Assembly: GCA_963708735.1 (NCBI GenBank)
Contig: CAVPTW010000011.1
Location: forward strand, 62,001-126,000
Source: JAGPUQ01 sp963708735
GTDB lineage: Bacteria > Pseudomonadota > Gammaproteobacteria > Pseudomonadales > Porticoccaceae
Direction of reading: 5' to 3'
Length of the DNA: 64,000 bases
The notes under the pieces were generated by a model. That model did no database searches. It saw only the letters and a list, made by a program, of their open reading frames with translations, and was not told the origin of the DNA. Below, one piece after another: positions 1 to 8,062 of this stretch. Each line of letters starts with the position of its first letter. Position 1 is the first letter of the stretch. The translations under genes and the position numbers were made by a program.

Positions 1-618
1 GCCGTCGGCCGGCGTGCGTCGGCCGAAGCTGGTGGCCTGGCTTTCGTCCTGGGGAATCCCGTGAATATCGCCCTGCCGCATTTTGGGCAGGGTGTCCGCG
101 AGCAGGGTGTCGGTCGCCGCGCGCAGCTTGCCGTGCAGTGTCAGCGCGGTATCCGTGTCGGCGATGGCAACCGTCTGCTGCGCGATGATCTCGCCGGCAT
201 CCGGACGCGCGACCATGCGGTGCAGGGTCACGCCGGTTTCCCGTTCGCCATGCACCAGCACCCAGTTCACCGGGGCGCGGCCGCGATAGCGCGGCAGCAG
301 GGAGCCGTGCAGGTTGTAAGCGCCGAGGCGCGGAATATCCAGAATTGCCTGGCTGAGCAGATGACGGTAATAAAACGAGAAAATAAGATCCGGCGCGAGG
401 GCGCGAATGCGCTCGACCCAGAGCGGATGATTGACATCCTCCGGGGCGTGGGCGGGGATGCCGTGCTCGGCGCAGAGTTGCGCCACCGACGCGAAGAAAG
501 TGTTTTCACGGGGATCGTCGGTGTGCGTGAAGACGGCCTGCACCTCGAAGCCGGCCGCGATGAGACGCCGAATGCCGGTGCAGCCGATATCGTGATAGGC
601 AAATACGACGACTTTCAT
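1..618 (-). CDS. arnA: UDP-Ara4N formyltransferase, ArnA-type N-terminal domain (partial, runs off left edge)
   Basis: The 206 visible residues form a methionyl-tRNA-formyltransferase-like domain that should transfer a formyl group from 10-formyl-tetrahydrofolate to UDP-4-amino-4-deoxy-L-arabinose in the cytosol. The protein starts MKVVVFAYHDIG and contains YNLHGSLLPRYRGRAPVNW. Counting from this start, the catalytic residues known for E. coli ArnA fall at the same numbers: N102, H104 and D140 (in RPDAGE). The ATG at 618-616 overlaps the arnC stop by 4 bp, so the two are translationally coupled. Whether the C-terminal UDP-glucuronate decarboxylase half of a bifunctional ArnA follows cannot be seen, so this could be a stand-alone formyltransferase. 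The identity of the domain is secure. Confidence 0.88.
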   Translation of the reverse strand, partial: MKVVVFAYHDIGCTGIRRLIAAGFEVQAVFTHTDDPRENTFFASVAQLCAEHGIPAHAPEDVNHPLWVERIRALAPDLIFSFYYRHLLSQAILDIPRLGAYNLHGSLLPRYRGRAPVNWVLVHGERETGVTLHRMVARPDAGEIIAQQTVAIADTDTALTLHGKLRAATDTLLADTLPKMRQGDIHGIPQDESQATSFGRRTPADG

Positions 619-1610
619 GGGCGTTGATCCACTTCCGCAACCGACGCGCGCTGACGAACGATCGCTTTGACGAAGTAATTGGGTCGGGCGCGCACATCGT
701 CGTAGATGCGGCCGATGTACTCGCCCAACAGCCCGATGCCAATGAACTGTGCGCCGATGAAAATGAACAGCATGGCGAACAGGGTGAATACGCCATCCAC
801 CGCCCAGGTGGTGCCGAGCAGGAAACGCAGAGCCAGGATCAGCACCGCCAGCGCGAAGCCAAAACCGGCGATCAGGCAGCCCAGCAGGCTCGCCAAACGC
901 AGCGGCGCCGTGGTCATGCTGGTGACCAGATCGAACATCAAATTGATGAGCTTCAGAAAATCGTACTTGGATTCGCCGTGCTCGCGTCCCGCATGCTGGA
1001 CCGGCAATTCAATGGTTTTGCGCGCAAAGCTGTTGGCCAGCACCGGAATGAACGTGCTGCGCTCCCGACATTGCAGCATGGCGTCGACGATGGGTCGCTG
1101 GTAGGCGCGGAACATGCAGCCGTAATCATTCATTTCCTGGCCGGTGGCCCGTTTCACCATTCTGTTGACGAGACGCGAGGCGCTTTTGCGCAGCCAGCTG
1201 TCCTGACGGTCGACGCGGATGGTGCCCACCACGTCGTAGCCCTGGGCCGCCGTGGCCACCAGACGCGGAATTTCTTCCGGCGGATTCTGGAGGTCGGCAT
1301 CGAGGGTGATGATGAGATCGCCGCGGGCATTGGCAAAGCCCGCCATGACGGCCGCGTGCTGGCCGTAATTGCGGTTGAGGATGACGCTGACCACGGGACT
1401 GTCGGGCTGGCTCGCCGCGTCGCTGAGCAGTTCGGCGGAGCGATCCGAACTGCCGTCATCGACCAGCACGATTTCATAGGGGCACGCGGTCTGGTCGCAG
1501 GCCGCCCGCGTCCGCGCCAGCAGGGCGGGCAGACTGGCTTCCTCGTTGTAGACCGGGATGACAACCGAAATCAATTTGCAGGGGGCGCGCTCAGTGGTTG
1601 TTGCGGGCAC
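615..1610 (-). CDS. arnC: Undecaprenyl-phosphate 4-deoxy-4-formamido-L-arabinose transferase ArnC
   Basis: This is a family-2 glycosyltransferase of 331 residues, close to the usual ArnC length of about 320. It should move formylated Ara4N from UDP to undecaprenyl phosphate at the inner membrane. The N-terminal GT-A fold shows VVIPVYNEE (about residues 16-24), VDDGSSDRS and DADLQNPPEE. Two hydrophobic helices near residues 235-300 anchor the C-terminus, ending with the LGEYIGRIYDDVRARPNY signature common to ArnC and GtrB proteins. The start is a GTG that overlaps arnB by 20 bp, and the stop overlaps the next gene as ATGA. The arnB-arnC-arnA order matches the enterobacterial operon; arnD, arnT and arnE/F would lie beyond the left edge if present. 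Confidence 0.92.
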   Translation of the reverse strand: MPATTTERAPCKLISVVIPVYNEEASLPALLARTRAACDQTACPYEIVLVDDGSSDRSAELLSDAASQPDSPVVSVILNRNYGQHAAVMAGFANARGDLIITLDADLQNPPEEIPRLVATAAQGYDVVGTIRVDRQDSWLRKSASRLVNRMVKRATGQEMNDYGCMFRAYQRPIVDAMLQCRERSTFIPVLANSFARKTIELPVQHAGREHGESKYDFLKLINLMFDLVTSMTTAPLRLASLLGCLIAGFGFALAVLILALRFLLGTTWAVDGVFTLFAMLFIFIGAQFIGIGLLGEYIGRIYDDVRARPNYFVKAIVRQRASVAEVDQRP

Positions 1611-2760
1611 TCAGAACCTCGTCGATGGTGGAAATGACGCGCGCCAGATCACTGTCCGTCATGTCCGGAAACAGCGGCAGCGTACAGAGTCGGGCAGAGT
1701 TCCATTCCGTGTCCGGCAGCACGAGATCGGGATAGTGCTCGCGATAGTATTTCTGCGTGTGCACCGCCCGGAAGTGCAGGCCGGTGCCGATGCCGCGAGA
1801 CTGTAACGCCTGCATGAATTCGTCGCGATCCAGGCCGCAGCGTTCAGGGTCGACGCGCACCATGAACAGGTGGTTGGCGTGCTGGTGCGCGTAACCGGGA
1901 ACACCGAGCGGCAGCAGGGGCGAAGCGCGCAGCGCCTGCCGGTACCGGGCAACGAGTTCGGCACGGCGGGCATTGAGCTGCGGCAGCCGGCGCAGCTGCA
2001 CCAGGGCGATGGCGGCATTGATGTCGGCGAGATTGTATTTGTAGCCGGGCGTGATGACCTCGGCCTGAGGCTTGCGGCCCAGCGTCACGCGATCGAAAGC
2101 GTCGACGCCGAGGCCATGAAACTTGAGCATGCGGACTTTCGCGGCCAGCGCATCGTCATCGGTGACCACCAGCCCGCCTTCGGCACAGGTCACATTCTTG
2201 ATGGCGTGGAAAGAAAAAATCGCGGTGCCGTCCGCGCCGATCCAGTGCTCACGGTACCGGGTGCCGACCGCGTGGGCGGCATCCTCGATGACCCGGATAT
2301 CGTGGCGGGCCGCCAGCGCGCGGATGGGGTCCATATCCGCGGGCGCGCCGGCATAGTGCACCGGGACGATGGCGCGGGTGCGGGGCGTGATGGCCGCGGC
2401 AATGCGCCCGGCATCGACCATCAGCGTGTCGCGATCGACGTCGACGAACACCGGCGTGGCGCCCAGCAGGCTGATGATGTTGACCGTCGATACCCAGGTC
2501 TGGGACGGCGTGATGACTTCATCGCCCGGGCCGATGCCCAGTGCCATGAGCGTGACATGCATACCGGCGGTTGCCGAAGCCACCGCGATGGCATGGCGGG
2601 CGCCGTACGTCGCGCAAAAAGTATCCTCGAGCGCCTGGCATTTGGGCCCGGTAGTGATCCAGCCCGAGCGCAGCACTGCGGTGACGGCCGCGATTTCATC
2701 GTCACTGATGGAGGGGCGCGAAAAAGGCAGAAAATCACTGCTGGCCAGCAAATCACTCAT
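1591..2760 (-). CDS. arnB: UDP-4-amino-4-deoxy-L-arabinose--oxoglutarate aminotransferase ArnB
   Basis: This PLP-dependent DegT/DnrJ/EryC1-family aminotransferase converts UDP-4-keto-pentose to UDP-Ara4N with glutamate as donor. From the chosen ATG it is 389 residues, near the 379-385 of E. coli ArnB. Whole blocks match that enzyme from memory: FLPFSRP at the N-terminus, SGWITTGPKCQALE, ASATAGMH, VPVHYAGAPADMD, EDAAHAVGT and IFSFHAIKNVTCAEGG, whose lysine binds PLP. An upstream in-frame ATG at 2784 would add eight residues, but only the ATG at 2760 has a Shine-Dalgarno-like GGAG upstream and lines up with known ArnB starts. It is the first gene of the arnB-arnC-arnA run and lies about 170 bp downstream of ugd. 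Confidence 0.95.
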   Translation of the reverse strand: MSDLLASSDFLPFSRPSISDDEIAAVTAVLRSGWITTGPKCQALEDTFCATYGARHAIAVASATAGMHVTLMALGIGPGDEVITPSQTWVSTVNIISLLGATPVFVDVDRDTLMVDAGRIAAAITPRTRAIVPVHYAGAPADMDPIRALAARHDIRVIEDAAHAVGTRYREHWIGADGTAIFSFHAIKNVTCAEGGLVVTDDDALAAKVRMLKFHGLGVDAFDRVTLGRKPQAEVITPGYKYNLADINAAIALVQLRRLPQLNARRAELVARYRQALRASPLLPLGVPGYAHQHANHLFMVRVDPERCGLDRDEFMQALQSRGIGTGLHFRAVHTQKYYREHYPDLVLPDTEWNSARLCTLPLFPDMTDSDLARVISTIDEVLSARNNH

Positions 2761-2933
2761 GGCATTGATTGCTCCGGGAGCCATTTTTACGCGGTTTTTT
2801 GGGGGGGTTCGTCATCCGGTCCCGAATCCGCGCATGTTACACCAGCATCCCGGCCGTTTTCCGGCGCCACGCGAGCTGAGAGGCTTGGGTGCGTTCGCCA
2901 CATCGATTCCGCGCGGCCCGCACTCTGGCCTGA

Positions 2934-4310
2934 TTATTTTTGATTCCCGTGGGCAGTGCGTCCGACGCTCGTGTAGCGCAGCCCGGCCGCCTGCGCGGCG
3001 CGCGGATCGTACAGGTTGCGGGTGTCCACCATGACCGGTCGCCGCATGGTGCGGGCCAGACGGCCCAGGTCGAGCGCGCGGTACAGCGCCCACTCGGTGA
3101 CCACCACCAGACCGTCCGCGCCCTCGGCCATGGCGTAGGGATCGTCGTAAAAATCCACATCCGCGTCCTCGAACAGCAGGCGCGCATTGGCAAGCGCCGC
3201 GGGATCGTGCAGGCGCAGGTGCGCACCCCGCGCCAGCAGCAGTTCGATGATTTCGAGCGCGGGCGAATCGCGCAGATCGTCGGTGCCCTCCTTGAACGCC
3301 AGGCCCAGGACGCCCAGGGTACAACCCCGCAACACCTTGAGCGCGTCCTGGAGTTTCTCCACGACGCGCTGGCGCTGCCGGCGATTGACCTCGCGCGCCG
3401 CCGCCACCAGCAGCAGGCTGTCGCCGTAATCCTCGGCGACGGCCATCAGCGCGGAAGTATCCTTGGGCAGGCAACTGCCGCCCCAGCCGGGCCCGGCATC
3501 GAGATAGGCCGTGCCGATGCGCCGGTCCAGCCCCATGCCGCGGGCGACCTCTTTCACGTCGGCGCCCACCCGCTCGCAGAGTGCCGCAATTTCGTTCATG
3601 TAGCTGAGCTTGATGGCCAGAAAGGCGTTGGCGGCATACTTGATCATCTCGGCACTGGTGGGGTCGGTGGTGACCAGTGCGGGCGGCTGGTAGCCGTCGG
3701 GTCTCGGCAGGCCGGGCGGCGGCACGAAGCTCTGCTCCAGCAGCGGCCGATAGAGGGCCCGCATCACCTCGAACACCACCGGGCTTTCGGCGCCGACGAC
3801 AATGCGATCCGGGTAAAAGGTGTCGCGCAGCGCCTGGCCTTCCCGCAGGAATTCGGGGTTGGCGGCGATTCGCACGTCCAGGTTCAGGCCGCGACTTTTC
3901 AGCTCGCGTTCGACGACATGGCGCACCCGGCGACCGGTGCCGATGGGCACGGTGGATTTCACCACCAGAATCGGCGGGTGCTCGGGATCCCAGGCTCCGG
4001 CCACTTCACGGGCCGCGTCCTCGACAAAACCGATATGGGCTTCGCCGTGCTGGCCGCTGGGCGTGCCGACCGCGATGAAAATGATTTCCGCGTCCTGCAC
4101 GGCGGCGGTGTCCGCGCTGAACCCGAGTCGGTCCTTGCAGGCGTGGAGCAATGCCGCCAGCCCGGGCTCGTGGATGGGAGTGTCGCCCCGCTTGAGCGCC
4201 GCGATGCGCTCCGCATTCTTGTCGACCACCTGGACGTCATGGCCGAGGTACGCGAGCGCCGCCGCGGTGTTCAGTCCGACATAGCCGGCGCCGATGATGG
4301 CGACCTTCAT
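2934..4310 (-). CDS. ugd: UDP-glucose 6-dehydrogenase
   Basis: The enzyme oxidises UDP-glucose twice to UDP-glucuronate, the entry substrate of the aminoarabinose pathway encoded just downstream and of other uronate-containing glycans. It has 458 residues. The N-terminal NAD-binding Rossmann domain opens with MKVAIIGAGYVGLNTAA (GxGxxG). The central helix follows, and the catalytic cysteine sits in GWGGSCLPKDTSAL. The C-terminal UDP-binding domain includes LGLAFKEGTDDLRDSP. It is on the same strand as arnB, so ugd and arnBCA may share regulation. In many bacteria this set answers to PhoPQ or PmrAB; no operator was identified here. Confidence 0.95.
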   Translation of the reverse strand: MKVAIIGAGYVGLNTAAALAYLGHDVQVVDKNAERIAALKRGDTPIHEPGLAALLHACKDRLGFSADTAAVQDAEIIFIAVGTPSGQHGEAHIGFVEDAAREVAGAWDPEHPPILVVKSTVPIGTGRRVRHVVERELKSRGLNLDVRIAANPEFLREGQALRDTFYPDRIVVGAESPVVFEVMRALYRPLLEQSFVPPPGLPRPDGYQPPALVTTDPTSAEMIKYAANAFLAIKLSYMNEIAALCERVGADVKEVARGMGLDRRIGTAYLDAGPGWGGSCLPKDTSALMAVAEDYGDSLLLVAAAREVNRRQRQRVVEKLQDALKVLRGCTLGVLGLAFKEGTDDLRDSPALEIIELLLARGAHLRLHDPAALANARLLFEDADVDFYDDPYAMAEGADGLVVVTEWALYRALDLGRLARTMRRPVMVDTRNLYDPRAAQAAGLRYTSVGRTAHGNQK

Positions 4311-4541
4311 GGTGTGGTTGCCTCAAGACAGGGAGCGGAAAGGTGCGCATGAACCGGCCGGCCGCAGCAGCCATCGATAGCCATCATCCGCATTTTCATC
4401 GCGGTTGCCCTCATTGTGTCCATGCCGGACTGGAAGTGCGCCGGCATGGTACAGGGGACGCGGCGGCCAGACCATGGCACGGGGACTGCCGCCAGACACC
4501 CGGGGCGGCTGCCAGCGCCGCGCCGGCGCTGGCGAGAAAGG

Positions 4542-5153
4542 CTACGGATTTCCAGTCCTGCGCAATGCCGGCGCGAGTTGCGCCAGATAGGCGCCGTGGC
4601 CCGCCATCCACACCACCAGCGGCATCACCATGGGCAGCAGCAGCGAGCCCAGCTGATAGGCCAGGGCGACGGCGTCGCGCGCCTGCGCTCCCCACTGCTG
4701 CTGGGCGATGAAAGCCCCGCCGGTGGCGAACACCAGGGTCTTGACCTGCGTCGCCAGCATCGAGGACAGCTCGATCAGCAGCAACACGCCGAGGCCGATG
4801 GCGAGCCGCCGCGCCCGGCCCGGCAGCGGCGTGGCGAGGGCGAGCGCCGCAAACAGCGGCAGCGAATAGCTGTAACTGAGTGGGTTGGTGAGAAAGCCCA
4901 GGTTTTCGCCGGGCGGCGGGTTTGCCACCAGTTGACCGCCGACTTCGCCAAAGCGGGAGATCAGCAGCAGCTTGCCCTCGTACAGGCGCAGGTCCGCCAC
5001 CGCTTCGGGCAGCCAGAACTGCAACAGGTGATGGGCCAGCCACGCCACCGGCGCCAGATGCCAGGTCGCGGTCAGGTACCAGACCGCAAAGGTGACCGGC
5101 AGCCACAGCAGGACGCGGCCGAGCAGGGATGCCAGGGGACCGCTAGCCGGCAT
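4542..5153 (-). CDS. Exosortase H-associated membrane protein
   Basis: This is a 203-residue polytopic membrane protein with about four or five hydrophobic segments (near residues 8-30, 85-105, 115-135, 155-185) and a soluble loop around residues 45-80. It has no recognisable catalytic motif. Its start lies inside the end of the exosortase H gene (11-bp overlap), so the two are translationally coupled. Proteins of this size and topology encoded next to xrtH are known as exosortase H-associated membrane proteins. Their biochemical role is not known to me; a helper in sorting or membrane assembly is an inference from the fixed gene pairing. The assignment rests mainly on context. Confidence 0.7.
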   Translation of the reverse strand: MPASGPLASLLGRVLLWLPVTFAVWYLTATWHLAPVAWLAHHLLQFWLPEAVADLRLYEGKLLLISRFGEVGGQLVANPPPGENLGFLTNPLSYSYSLPLFAALALATPLPGRARRLAIGLGVLLLIELSSMLATQVKTLVFATGGAFIAQQQWGAQARDAVALAYQLGSLLLPMVMPLVVWMAGHGAYLAQLAPALRRTGNP

Positions 5154-5679
5154 TGATGGCGGCCTCGCCGCCGTTGTCGGGCGGGGTCGGCCCGGCGGGA
5201 CTGCCGCCGGGGATAAAACGCACCCAGACCAGAAACACGATCAGGGCGTCCAGCATGATCAGCGCCTGCCAGATGTACAGATGCGCCCACTCGAACAGGG
5301 TCGCGCTCCACAGTCCCAGGTAATACAGGCTGATGATGCGCGCCAGATTGAGCGCCTGAATCGCCACGAAGCCGGCGAGCAGGCCCTTGAGCTTGTAGAA
5401 CAGTGGCGCGGGAAACGCGGTGATCGCCGCGAGCAGCACGATCATGGCTTCGACACCGTTGCAGCCGGGCTCGATGGAAACGCCGAAGGACGAAGTTGTG
5501 CTGCGGATCACCTTGCCGGTGACCGCGACCTGGGAGTCGAAGAGCTGCATCAGCCAGCCGCTGAGGCCGGCCAGATGGCTGGTCCAGGGGAGCACCACGG
5601 CCTGCTGGACGGGCGCCAGCATTTCCGCCGTGAACAGCGCGGTGAGAATGATCATGAACAAGACCAGGAAGCGCAGCAA
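5143..5679 (-). CDS. xrtH: Exosortase H (IPTLxxWG-CTERM type)
   Basis: Exosortases are inner-membrane cysteine transpeptidase-like enzymes that process proteins carrying a C-terminal sorting signal before export to the cell surface. This protein has 178 residues, the short length typical of the H subfamily. It shows the three conserved active-site residues in order: Cys in VSIEPGCNGVEAM, Arg in LNLARIISLYYLG and His in EWAHLYIWQALIM, each beside a transmembrane helix. The start is a TTG with GAGGGTGA upstream. XrtH normally acts on proteins ending in an IPTLxxWG motif, a transmembrane helix and a basic tail. I see no such C-terminus among the proteins of this window, so its substrates must be elsewhere. 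Confidence 0.85.
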   Translation of the reverse strand: MLRFLVLFMIILTALFTAEMLAPVQQAVVLPWTSHLAGLSGWLMQLFDSQVAVTGKVIRSTTSSFGVSIEPGCNGVEAMIVLLAAITAFPAPLFYKLKGLLAGFVAIQALNLARIISLYYLGLWSATLFEWAHLYIWQALIMLDALIVFLVWVRFIPGGSPAGPTPPDNGGEAAINAG

Positions 5680-5845
5680 AAGGGTTCACCCTCGGAGGCC
5701 GGCGGACGGCCGCAGTGTACGCAATCTATGGCCACCCGCCAAAGCCGCCGGTGCGGGGGCGTGAGCGGTGCCATACATTTGGCCCCGTGGCGGTGTCTGT
5801 GTTAAAACTGTGCGCCCCCAACCGGCGGCAACTGGGAAACGACGC

Positions 5846-6184
5846 ATGAAACTGGTCACCGCGATCATCAAGCCGTTCAAACTCGACGATGTCCGCGAAG
5901 CCCTGAACGGGATCGGCGTGCAGGGCGTCACGGTCACCGAAGTCAAGGGCTTCGGGCGCCAGAAGGGCCATACCGAACTCTATCGGGGTGCGGAATACGT
6001 GGTGGATTTCCTGCCCAAGGTAAAACTCGAAATCGCCGTCGACGACGCCATGCTGGACGATGTGATCGACGCCATCACCTCCGTGGCGCGCACGGGGAAA
6101 ATCGGTGATGGCAAGATTTTCGTCGTACCCCTGGAGCAGGTGATTCGCATCCGTACCGGGGAGACCGGTGCCGACGCGGTATGA
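5846..6184 (+). CDS. glnK: Nitrogen regulatory P-II protein (GlnK-like)
   Basis: This trimeric cytosolic signal protein reads 2-oxoglutarate and ATP/ADP and controls glutamine synthetase adenylylation, NtrB or AmtB. It has 112 residues, the standard length. The T-loop signature GHTELYRGAEYVVDF places the uridylylated tyrosine at residue 51, and the C-loop TGKIGDGKIFV is intact. The opening MKLVTAIIKPFKLDDV is closer to GlnK of pseudomonads than to E. coli GlnB, but no amtB neighbour is present, so the choice between glnK and glnB is not secure. In-frame upstream codons exist, but the ATG at 5846 gives the exact family N-terminus. It stands alone between the divergent exosortase pair and the type II secretion operon. 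Confidence 0.93.
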   Translation: MKLVTAIIKPFKLDDVREALNGIGVQGVTVTEVKGFGRQKGHTELYRGAEYVVDFLPKVKLEIAVDDAMLDDVIDAITSVARTGKIGDGKIFVVPLEQVIRIRTGETGADAV

Positions 6185-6331
6185 TGGCAGTCGTCACCGC
6201 CGTTCGCGGCACTTGACCTGACCTGTGGGCCGGCGCCTGCTCCGAGCGGCGCGGATCGGCTTCCACCAGTACTCCATTCCCTGAGCAACATTCCCTGAGC
6301 AACTAAGACGCGAGCGCGATACCGCGAACCT

Positions 6332-8062
6332 ATGGCCACTACAGCGATTCTTTCCCAGCCCGCCGCGCCGCGCCTGCGCCTCGGCGAGCTGCTGGTGCGC
6401 GAGGGCAAGCTGACACCGCGCGATCTCGACCAGGCGCTCGCCGCCCAGCGCGAGATGGGCGACCTGCTCGGTCGGGTGCTGGTGCGGCTGGGGCTGTTGT
6501 CCGAGCTCGACGTGGCTCAGATGCTGGAGCGGCAATTGGAACTGCCGCTGGTGCTGGCCGCCGACTTTCCGCAAGAGCCGGTCGTGGTGCCCGGTCTGCG
6601 CTCCGATTACCTGATCGGCCACTCCGTGCTGCCGCTGCGCATCGCCGAAGGCGCACTGGACGTCGCCATGGTCGTGCCCCAGGACGCTTTTCTTGTCAAG
6701 GCATTGCACTTGGCGACCGGACTTGCGATCCGTCCGGCCCTCGCGCTCGAAAGCGAGCTCAACACTGCCCTCGCGCGACTCTACGACCAGCCGGGCGAGG
6801 ACGAAGCCGAAGCGGAGGACACCTTCGTCGATGGCGCCCTGGGCGGCGACAGCGAGTTCGTCGAGCACCTCAAGGATCTGGCGTCCGAAGCGCCGGTGAT
6901 CCGCCTGGTCAACCAGCTCATCGCCCGCGTCATCGACCTGCGCGCCTCGGATATTCACCTCGAACCCTTCGAGGACGGCCTCCATGTCCGCTATCGCGTG
7001 GACGGTGTGTTGCAGGAAGCGGAAGTCATTCCGGGCCAGTTGTCCGCCGCGGTCAGCTCGCGCATCAAGCTGCTCGCGCACCTCAATATCGCCGAGCGCC
7101 GCATGCCCCAGGACGGCCGCATCAAGAGTCGCGTGAAAGGTCACGAACTGGATCTGCGGGTGTCCTCGCTGCCCACCGTCCACGGCGAGAGCGTGGTGAT
7201 GCGGGTGCTCGACCGCGCCAGCATCCGCCTCGACCTGGAAGCCATGGGTTTCGCGCCCGACAATCTGCGCCGCTACCGGGAGCTGATCGACCGGCCTCAC
7301 GGCATATTGCTGGTCACCGGCCCCACCGGCTCCGGCAAGACCACCACGCTCTATGCCTCGCTGGCCAAGCTGGACGCCGCCTCGCTCAAGATCGTCACCG
7401 TTGAAGATCCGGTCGAATACCAGCTCAGTGGGATCAATCAGGTCCAGGTGTTGCCGCAGATCGGCATGACCTTCGCCCATGCGTTGCGGTCCATCCTGCG
7501 CCAGGACCCCGACATCATCATGATCGGCGAGATGCGCGACACCGAGACCGCGCAGATCGCGGTGCAGTCGTCGCTCACCGGACACCTGGTATTGTCCACC
7601 CTGCACACCAACACCGCCGCGGCGGCCATCATCCGCCTCGAAGACATGGGGGTGGAGCGCTACCTGATCACCTCCACCGTCAATGGGGTGCTGTCCCAGC
7701 GCCTGGTGCGCTGCCTTTGCACCCAGTGCCGGGAGCCCGCGGTGCTGCCGCCGGCCGCATCGCACGGAGCGGACCTCGCCCGGGTGGTTGGCGGCGGCGA
7801 GCTGCGCCTCTACAGCGCCCGTGGCTGCGACCAGTGCAAACACACGGGTTACCGCGGCCGTACTTCCATCCACGAATTGTTCGTGATGGACGCGATCGCG
7901 CATCAGGCGATTCTGGATGGCGCCGACGCCACCACATTGCACCAGGTTGCCCGTCGCAGCGGCATGCTGACCCTGTACGAAGATGGCCTGCGCAAGGTGG
8001 CGGCCGGCATCACCTCGCTGGAGGAGTTGCTGCGTGTCACCCAGGATCAGGGCGGTGCCTGA
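6332..8062 (+). CDS. gspE: Type II secretion ATPase GspE
   Basis: This cytoplasmic hexameric ATPase powers pseudopilus assembly in the type II secretion system. It has 576 residues. The N-terminal GspE/MshE-type domain covers about residues 10-160. The catalytic core contains Walker A GPTGSGKTTTL, the Asp box region, Walker B DIIMIGEMRD, and the His box around LSTLHTNTAAAA. A tetracysteine zinc motif is formed by CLCTQC and CDQCKHTGYRGR near residues 455-510. It opens the operon, and its stop overlaps gspF by 8 bp. A 14-bp direct duplication (attccctgagcaac) lies about 30 bp before the start at 6278-6305. Confidence 0.96.
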   Translation: MATTAILSQPAAPRLRLGELLVREGKLTPRDLDQALAAQREMGDLLGRVLVRLGLLSELDVAQMLERQLELPLVLAADFPQEPVVVPGLRSDYLIGHSVLPLRIAEGALDVAMVVPQDAFLVKALHLATGLAIRPALALESELNTALARLYDQPGEDEAEAEDTFVDGALGGDSEFVEHLKDLASEAPVIRLVNQLIARVIDLRASDIHLEPFEDGLHVRYRVDGVLQEAEVIPGQLSAAVSSRIKLLAHLNIAERRMPQDGRIKSRVKGHELDLRVSSLPTVHGESVVMRVLDRASIRLDLEAMGFAPDNLRRYRELIDRPHGILLVTGPTGSGKTTTLYASLAKLDAASLKIVTVEDPVEYQLSGINQVQVLPQIGMTFAHALRSILRQDPDIIMIGEMRDTETAQIAVQSSLTGHLVLSTLHTNTAAAAIIRLEDMGVERYLITSTVNGVLSQRLVRCLCTQCREPAVLPPAASHGADLARVVGGGELRLYSARGCDQCKHTGYRGRTSIHELFVMDAIAHQAILDGADATTLHQVARRSGMLTLYEDGLRKVAAGITSLEELLRVTQDQGGA

